A stretch of DNA of 7,227 nt from Verrucomicrobiales bacterium (GTDB lineage Bacteria > Verrucomicrobiota > Verrucomicrobiia > Verrucomicrobiales > DEV007), in assembly GCA_013911195.1 (NCBI GenBank), contig JACETS010000131.1, forward strand, positions 1-7,227, given 5' to 3'. The translations under genes were made by a program, and so were the position numbers. Below, piece after piece: positions 1 to 4,642 of this stretch. The notes below the pieces were generated by a model that saw nothing but the letters and a program-made list of their open reading frames with translations, was not told the origin of the DNA and searched no databases. Within the stretch, counting starts at the first letter, position 1, and the number at the start of each line of letters is the position of its first letter.

Positions 1-2
1 TA

Positions 3-41
3 GTTGGAGAAGCTCAAACATTTCTTGAAGTGGTCAAATAA
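3..41 (+). CDS. Possible 3' end of an upstream gene (partial)
   Basis: Frame 3 is open from the left edge through 12 codons (reading VGEAQTFLEVVK) to a TAA at 39-41. The other two forward frames hit stops at 1-3 and 26-28, so if a + strand gene enters from the left it should end here. The gap to the ATG of the next gene is only 20 bases, which would suit an operon. Twelve codons are too few to name a product or to exclude chance; the call rests on position and the absence of stops. Confidence 0.35.
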   Translation, partial: VGEAQTFLEVVK

Positions 42-61
42 AGGCACGAACATTTAGTAAT

Positions 62-1009
62 ATGAAATGGTTCCTTCTCCTAGCATTCATCGCACTTATT
101 GTATCTGGAATTCTCAATAAAGAAAAATTACCATTTTGGAATAAGGAAACGCCTAGCAATAATACCTCAGGTAATATCTCTCAAGAAGAAAATGAAGGTG
201 AACCAAATGGAGATGAACCCGACCCCATCAAAAATTCAGAACCTGATAAGACCGATCCAATTGAGGAAAAATATCCAATACCCGACTTTAAACCCATAGA
301 AGAATTGGTCGGCAATTGGAAAAAAATTCCAGCATCAGCTTTCCCTCGACAAGTGACACTCAAAGCCAAGGCTAAGTATATCTTTGCTGGTGGGGCAGGA
401 AGTTCAACGGCGCCGGCTGGAGGCAAAACCTTTGCCATTTCTTTGTCTGGCGACAAACTCGTCATTACACCGAACAAACAATCCAATGTGAGAGGCACCA
501 TATCAATTGATGATACTAATTATAAAGAAATCCTCGGAGACGAATATGAAAAATATAAGCAGAGGAAGAAGAGAGAGATTTATGCTCAAAGGGAAAGAGC
601 TAGAAGCATTGCTGCAACAGAAGTGGAAACCACTCAAACAACATCCAGTGCCAATACAAATGAGAGCCAGTCAAATCGAGTCACTAGTATTTCAAGAATA
701 TCCAAAGAGAAATTATCAGATTACGAAAATGAAATTGGAAAAATGCCTGAGGCAGAAAATGATGGACGTGTTCCTATCATGATGAGAAGCATAAGGTCTG
801 GAGACGTTTCAGAAATCCGGCTTAATGAAATATCCTATTGGGGACCAATTAGGTATGAAATCGTGGACAATCGGGCATACTGGACGGCCACAGTAAATTA
901 CAAAACTACAAGTTTGTTTGGTACTTTTCCAACAGAAGCAATGGCGCTAATGAGAAATGGAAAGGTAGAAAACTGGTTGTATACCGGTTCACTTGAGGAA
1001 GTTCCCTAA
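62..1009 (+). CDS. Membrane-anchored protein of unknown function, two predicted domains joined by linkers
   Basis: I do not recognise this 315-residue protein. Residues 3-18 form a hydrophobic segment after MK, acting either as an uncleaved anchor or a signal sequence without a clear cleavage site; no lipobox cysteine follows. Residues about 30-75 are a Pro/Glu/Asp/Asn-rich linker of the kind that crosses the periplasm. Residues about 78-155 look like a compact beta domain (VGNWKKIP, PRQVTLKAKA, a Gly/Ala/Ser-rich turn at 109-121, then RGTISIDDTNYKEI). A charged helix (about 158-185, rich in K/R/E) and a Ser/Thr/Asn/Gln linker (186-210) lead to a C-terminal domain (about 225-312) with aromatic beta strands (SYWGPIRYEIV, RAYWTATVNY, NWLYTGSL). 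The start is the first ATG after an in-frame stop at 26-28; no convincing Shine-Dalgarno precedes it. It probably faces the periplasm and may bind wall or surface material, but no catalytic motif is visible. Confidence 0.85.
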   Translation: MKWFLLLAFIALIVSGILNKEKLPFWNKETPSNNTSGNISQEENEGEPNGDEPDPIKNSEPDKTDPIEEKYPIPDFKPIEELVGNWKKIPASAFPRQVTLKAKAKYIFAGGAGSSTAPAGGKTFAISLSGDKLVITPNKQSNVRGTISIDDTNYKEILGDEYEKYKQRKKREIYAQRERARSIAATEVETTQTTSSANTNESQSNRVTSISRISKEKLSDYENEIGKMPEAENDGRVPIMMRSIRSGDVSEIRLNEISYWGPIRYEIVDNRAYWTATVNYKTTSLFGTFPTEAMALMRNGKVENWLYTGSLEEVP

Positions 1010-1011
1010 AA

Positions 1012-2106
1012 TCACCTTGGAATACGAGGCAGTTGAAGCCATCTTCTCTCTTCAGTAAATTCCCTGATTGAGGAGATCCAAATTAGCATTTTCTTTTTCT
1101 CCCAAAATTCTTTCCCTTTGTATATCTGTCTTAGGGCCTGAGAACTAGACCCTCTACTAGCCGCTAGAAAAATTTTAAACCCGATCTTCTCCTGTAAATG
1201 GTCAACTATACCTGCACCAGAGGCATGCATATCATCTCCCTCGTGATAAATAAGTGTATGACTATCTCCCATAACGATAACTGGACTAGAATCATCATCA
1301 GGAATTACCTGACTTTTTTTTCCATCTTTTATCGAATACACTTTTGTAAGCGACAATTTTTCAGGAGTCCATGATTCTCGCCCTTCATTGGAAATAAGAT
1401 CGCCAAATACTTTGATTGTTTCAGCATCTCCCTTAACAAACGATACATCTGAGTTTTTTTTATACTTTTTTGACCAATCTAATGAGTTTATTTTTTCAGA
1501 TAAGATTGATGCAATCATCTGACAAGTCCATGGCGAAGGGTGTGAATCTGTTTTGCAATAACTGCTAAAAGATTCGGTTTTTCTTCTCTCCTTTAAAAGC
1601 GGTTCGATATCAATAACATTGATTCCTGATTCCCTAAACTTATCAAGATAAGGCTTCATTTGATAGAGATCATTAATTACTGGTAAGCCATTTTTCATGG
1701 TAATAGCATTTGAAAACCTATCTGGATAGATAGTCACTTTTGCGGGTATAGGAACATAAATAAATTCCACTCCCAATGAATCAAGCTTTGTTTTGAATGC
1801 CAAAAAGATTTCTAATGGATCTTTTCCAGAAGCAGAAACTTCGGCCCAATTCTTATTCCAAAACTCACCCTTACCAACGTGGTTTAATTCGTTTCTTAGA
1901 AATAACCACTTAGGATCATGTCCCAACAAAGACCTTTCATCATTTTGATTGGCTGCTTTGGTAGCAACTTCATACAGCTCTGCACCTTGATCTTCAAGCG
2001 ATTCCTCACCATTGAGAGAGTAGACACTGATCTTTAAAAAGCCAAGAGCCACCAAATATAATAGTAATGAATACTTTTTATTTAACTTTTGGAAGACTGA
2101 CATCAT
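1012..2106 (-). CDS. AlgX/AlgJ-like SGNH-type polysaccharide O-acetyltransferase, periplasmic
   Basis: The 364-residue product matches the AlgX/AlgJ acetyltransferase-like fold, which transfers acetyl groups to exopolysaccharides in the periplasm. A basic N-terminus and hydrophobic stretch (about 12-30) form a signal peptide or anchor. Family landmarks appear in order: the KWLFLRNEL entry motif (66-74), the FIYVPIPAKVTIYP strand (115-128), the Asp-x-His catalytic motif in KTDSH (Asp187, His189), the nucleophile in GDSH (Ser282), and the closing MLIWISSIREF strand (Trp343, Arg348). The residue after the catalytic His is Pro rather than the Trp I expect in DTHW-type members. Length is close to AlgJ. 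The start at 2106 (a second ATG follows at 2103) lies inside the preceding gene, overlapping it by 29 bases in another frame. No Shine-Dalgarno is visible, so translation may depend on the upstream gene. No MBOAT partner is present, and the target polymer is unknown; alginate itself is not implied. A hydrolase or esterase of the same fold is the main alternative. Confidence 0.85.
   Translation of the reverse strand: MMSVFQKLNKKYSLLLYLVALGFLKISVYSLNGEESLEDQGAELYEVATKAANQNDERSLLGHDPKWLFLRNELNHVGKGEFWNKNWAEVSASGKDPLEIFLAFKTKLDSLGVEFIYVPIPAKVTIYPDRFSNAITMKNGLPVINDLYQMKPYLDKFRESGINVIDIEPLLKERRKTESFSSYCKTDSHPSPWTCQMIASILSEKINSLDWSKKYKKNSDVSFVKGDAETIKVFGDLISNEGRESWTPEKLSLTKVYSIKDGKKSQVIPDDDSSPVIVMGDSHTLIYHEGDDMHASGAGIVDHLQEKIGFKIFLAASRGSSSQALRQIYKGKEFWEKKKMLIWISSIREFTEERRWLQLPRIPR
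2078..2106 (-). other. 29-base overlap between the LamG-like and O-acetyltransferase genes
   Basis: The LamG-like gene stops at the TAA in 2080-2078, while the next gene begins at tandem ATG codons (2106-2104 and 2103-2101) in a different frame. The downstream protein's signal peptide begins at these codons and has no later methionine before its hydrophobic core, so the overlap is real unless a rare TTG or GTG start is used. The bases before the ATGs are a run of A and T with no Shine-Dalgarno, which points to translational coupling by reinitiation (inferred). Confidence 0.7.
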
Positions 2107-3088
2107 AAAATAATTTTAAATCAAACCTCGATAGATCATTAAAATGGCGCTCTCTCTTTATTTGTGGATTATCTAAAATAGGTTCAACCATCAATTGATA
2201 GTTTAGGCCGGCTTCGCTTGGAAGATCAGCAACATATTTATTATCAAGAATGCCCCAATGAGCAACAGCAATATTTCTTGTACCTATAATTTTTTGAAAC
2301 CTTTCTTCTAGTTCATAGTGATTGTAAATTATTGCTCGTTGATAAGGTGATATTTGCTTAATTTTTGGAACTTTAGTTGCCTCAATTAATTTTCCTATGA
2401 GTTTAAACTTATTATCTGGCAGTGTGTCGAACTGCCATTTTCTTTTTGCTCTTTTTAAAGCTGATCCAATTTTTTCAGCCGATGGACCAATTGAAATGTA
2501 ATATATTTTCCCATACCAACCTCCTCCAACTTCAACCTTTGCTATCTGGCTATTAGAATTTAAATTCCAAGCTGAGGAATCTACTTGATTGGTTAATTTG
2601 CCATTTTGAAAAAGTTTTATCCATGAATTTGAAACATTAATCAATAAATGAAGAGGCTTACTCAAAGCTTCAATCTTAATGATCGTAGAGTTTTTAGAAT
2701 TCCAATCACTAAGGACAAAATCTTTCTCCTTTTGGATTAGATTAATATTGTTAAATGAAAAGATATTCCCATTTTTTTGAGCCGGCAAAATGACTAATTC
2801 TATTAACCAATTTTCACCTAATTTCTTAAGCTGATTATCTTCCAGGTTAAAATTAAAATATCCATTACCAGGATCTAATTCATAATATTTGCCATATCTT
2901 GAAGCTCCAAAGAATTGAATATTTGCATTTCTTTTTTCCTTTTTAATGTTCCGATTCCTGCAATCCCAAAACAAAACATTATCAATTTCAGATGCTGAAT
3001 GATTAGTTTGAAAATTACTCTCATCACCTCGTAAAACAACAGTCCCGGCGATAAACAAAAATATAAAACCTAGACTGAGATTATACAT
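2078..3088 (-). CDS. Secreted protein with LamG/concanavalin-like domain and an uncharacterised C-terminal domain
   Basis: The 336-residue product starts with a signal peptide (hydrophobic 4-18, then VVLRGDES). Residues about 38-202 read as a beta sandwich of the LamG/concanavalin A-like type: FWDC, the KYYELDPGNGYFNF strand, WLIELVILPAQKNGNIFSF, LHLLINVSNSWIKLFQNGKL and KVEVGGGWYGKIYYISIG, which closely follows the strand order of carbohydrate-binding LamG_3-like domains. Residues about 247-332 form a second region (PYQRAIIYNHYELEE, IAVAHWGILDNKYV, YQLMVEPILDN, FDLKLFYDV) that looks like a distinct conserved beta domain; I cannot assign it to a named family. No enzymatic residues are evident. 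It lies 40 bases after the carboxypeptidase gene and overlaps the O-acetyltransferase gene, so I infer that it binds or positions the polysaccharide that enzyme modifies. The ATG at 3088 is chosen because the signal peptide begins there; no Shine-Dalgarno is visible. Confidence 0.8.
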   Translation of the reverse strand: MYNLSLGFIFLFIAGTVVLRGDESNFQTNHSASEIDNVLFWDCRNRNIKKEKRNANIQFFGASRYGKYYELDPGNGYFNFNLEDNQLKKLGENWLIELVILPAQKNGNIFSFNNINLIQKEKDFVLSDWNSKNSTIIKIEALSKPLHLLINVSNSWIKLFQNGKLTNQVDSSAWNLNSNSQIAKVEVGGGWYGKIYYISIGPSAEKIGSALKRAKRKWQFDTLPDNKFKLIGKLIEATKVPKIKQISPYQRAIIYNHYELEERFQKIIGTRNIAVAHWGILDNKYVADLPSEAGLNYQLMVEPILDNPQIKRERHFNDLSRFDLKLFYDVSLPKVK

Positions 3089-3128
3089 TTAATAATAATC
3101 AGCTTAAAGTAAATCCATCCATATTCCC

Positions 3129-4613
3129 TTAACTGTACCTCTGCCTTAAATGATCTAAATGATATTTGGCGGATAATTCTTCACCTGTTACTTCCTTTAT
3201 TAAGTCTTTAGGCAAAAGCAATGATCCTTTGGTATGAATGTTTTTTCTCAACCAATCCAACAAAATTTTATAGCATTCGTCCGTGGAGCAAGATTCAATT
3301 TCAGGGCAATCAATTTTTGCTTTATTAAAAATTTGAGCGGCAGCTAGATTTCCTAACGTGTAAGTTGGAAAATATCCTATAGCCCCCATACTCCAATGAA
3401 TATCTTGCAAACAACCATCTGAAATCTTTTCAACTTTGATTCCAAAAAACTCCTCAAACTTTGCGTTCCATGCATCTGGTAAATCCACTACTTCTAATTC
3501 ACCGGATATTAGGTCTCTTTCAATTTCAAAACGTAATATTATGTGAAGGTCATAAGTCGCTTCGTCTGCCTCTACTCTGATGTATGATGGCTCGGAGCGA
3601 TGACAAAAATTAATAATATTACCAAATCCGATCTCCTTAATTGATGGGAATATTTCCTCAGCTCTAGGGTACCATTTTTCCCAGAACCCTAGGCTTCTTC
3701 CGACATGGTTTTCCCATAATCTTGACTGTGATTCATGAATACCGAGAGAAACTGCTTTACCAACTGGACAAGTAAAATGCTCTTCAGGTAAGCCTTGCTC
3801 ATAGAGACCGTGTCCAGTTTCATGGAGCACTCCATAGAGTGAGCTCATAAAGTTAAGTCTGTCATACCGAGTGGTCATTCTGGTATCTCCAGGAGCGATG
3901 CCAGAACAAAACGGATGAACAGCCGTATCGATTCGACCAGCTTCAAAATCAAAACCAAAAGACTCTGCCACTTCTCGATTTAAAACCATTTGAGATTCAG
4001 TGGTATAATCTCCATCTATTAAATCTACAGCAACATGATTTGATTTGTTTCTCGCAAGCTCACCAATTTCTTTGAGAGTAGTTTTCAGGTCCTCAAATAA
4101 ATCACCAATACTTTTTGTAGTGGCTCCGCGCTCGAATCCCTCCAACAAGGCATCATATGGGTGTGAATCAAACCCATAGATGTCAGCTTTTTTTCTATTT
4201 ACTTCCACGATCTTCTCTAAATGAGGACGAAAAACATCAAAATCATTTTGGTTTCTAGCCTCTGCCCACGCCGGCATTGCTAAGCTTCTAATTTTTTCTG
4301 AATCAGCAACAAATTCAGGCGAAAGATTCTGCCCTCGATCGTAAGACCACTTCCACTCTCTTAGGTTAGCAAGTTCATGGGGATCACTAATGTCAGAATT
4401 ATTTTCACATAAAGCTATCCATTCATTCACTTTTGGATCAATAAAAAGGGAATGAGCTTTAGCACCAAGAAATGCACACTGCTCAGCACGATAATTTAAT
4501 CCTTTTTTAGGAATATTAGTTTCCTGATCCCAACCAAGAAGCGCTGAAGTGGATGTGTAAATAGCAATCTCTTTGAACCGTTCCTTTAATTCATTATATT
4601 CTTTTTGGCTCAT
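3129..4613 (-). CDS. M32-family zinc metallocarboxypeptidase (carboxypeptidase Taq type)
   Basis: This enzyme removes C-terminal amino acids from peptides using an active-site divalent metal, typically in the cytoplasm; no signal peptide is present. At 494 residues it has the normal family length of about 500 and appears intact. The HExxH zinc motif is HETGH (264-268), with Glu265 as the catalytic base, and the third metal ligand is Glu294 in IHESQSRLWEN. Other family blocks are HPFCSGIAPGDTRMTTRY (233-250), RVEADEATYDLHIILRFEIE (about 346-365) and DIHWSMGAIGYFPTYTLGNL (about 404-423). The N-terminal LLGWDQETNIPKKG segment is also typical. The gene follows the large coiled-coil gene by 29 bases and has the best ribosome binding site in the window. 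Its probable role is peptide turnover; nothing ties it functionally to the polysaccharide genes downstream. Family assignment is very secure, natural substrate is not known. Confidence 0.97.
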   Translation of the reverse strand: MSQKEYNELKERFKEIAIYTSTSALLGWDQETNIPKKGLNYRAEQCAFLGAKAHSLFIDPKVNEWIALCENNSDISDPHELANLREWKWSYDRGQNLSPEFVADSEKIRSLAMPAWAEARNQNDFDVFRPHLEKIVEVNRKKADIYGFDSHPYDALLEGFERGATTKSIGDLFEDLKTTLKEIGELARNKSNHVAVDLIDGDYTTESQMVLNREVAESFGFDFEAGRIDTAVHPFCSGIAPGDTRMTTRYDRLNFMSSLYGVLHETGHGLYEQGLPEEHFTCPVGKAVSLGIHESQSRLWENHVGRSLGFWEKWYPRAEEIFPSIKEIGFGNIINFCHRSEPSYIRVEADEATYDLHIILRFEIERDLISGELEVVDLPDAWNAKFEEFFGIKVEKISDGCLQDIHWSMGAIGYFPTYTLGNLAAAQIFNKAKIDCPEIESCSTDECYKILLDWLRKNIHTKGSLLLPKDLIKEVTGEELSAKYHLDHLRQRYS

Positions 4614-4620
4614 TTTGATC

Positions 4621-4627
4621 TTTCCTT
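4621..4627 (-). promoter_or_regulatory. Shine-Dalgarno sequence of the M32 carboxypeptidase gene
   Basis: On the minus strand AAGGAAA precedes the ATG at 4613, with 9 bases between the AAGGA core and the start codon. It supports this start. It is the only clear ribosome binding site in the window; the other complete genes begin after A/T-rich stretches. Confidence 0.65.
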
Positions 4628-4642
4628 AATCTAAAGATGCAT

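Noticed and set aside
99..782. Open frames inside the first gene, at 99-299 (+), 181-501 (-) and 507-782 (+)
   Set aside because: They lie wholly within the 315-residue gene, have no own ribosome binding sites, and their translations look like out-of-frame low-complexity sequence.
2078..2106. Possible frameshift splitting one gene into the LamG-like and AlgX-like parts
   Set aside because: The second protein begins with its own signal peptide and contains the whole AlgX/AlgJ-like fold, and the first ends after a complete-looking domain, so two overlapping genes explain it better.
3089..3128. Promoter or terminator in the 40-base gap before the LamG-like gene
   Set aside because: The gap is A/T-rich with small inverted fragments, but I see no stable hairpin with a T-run and no convincing paired promoter boxes.
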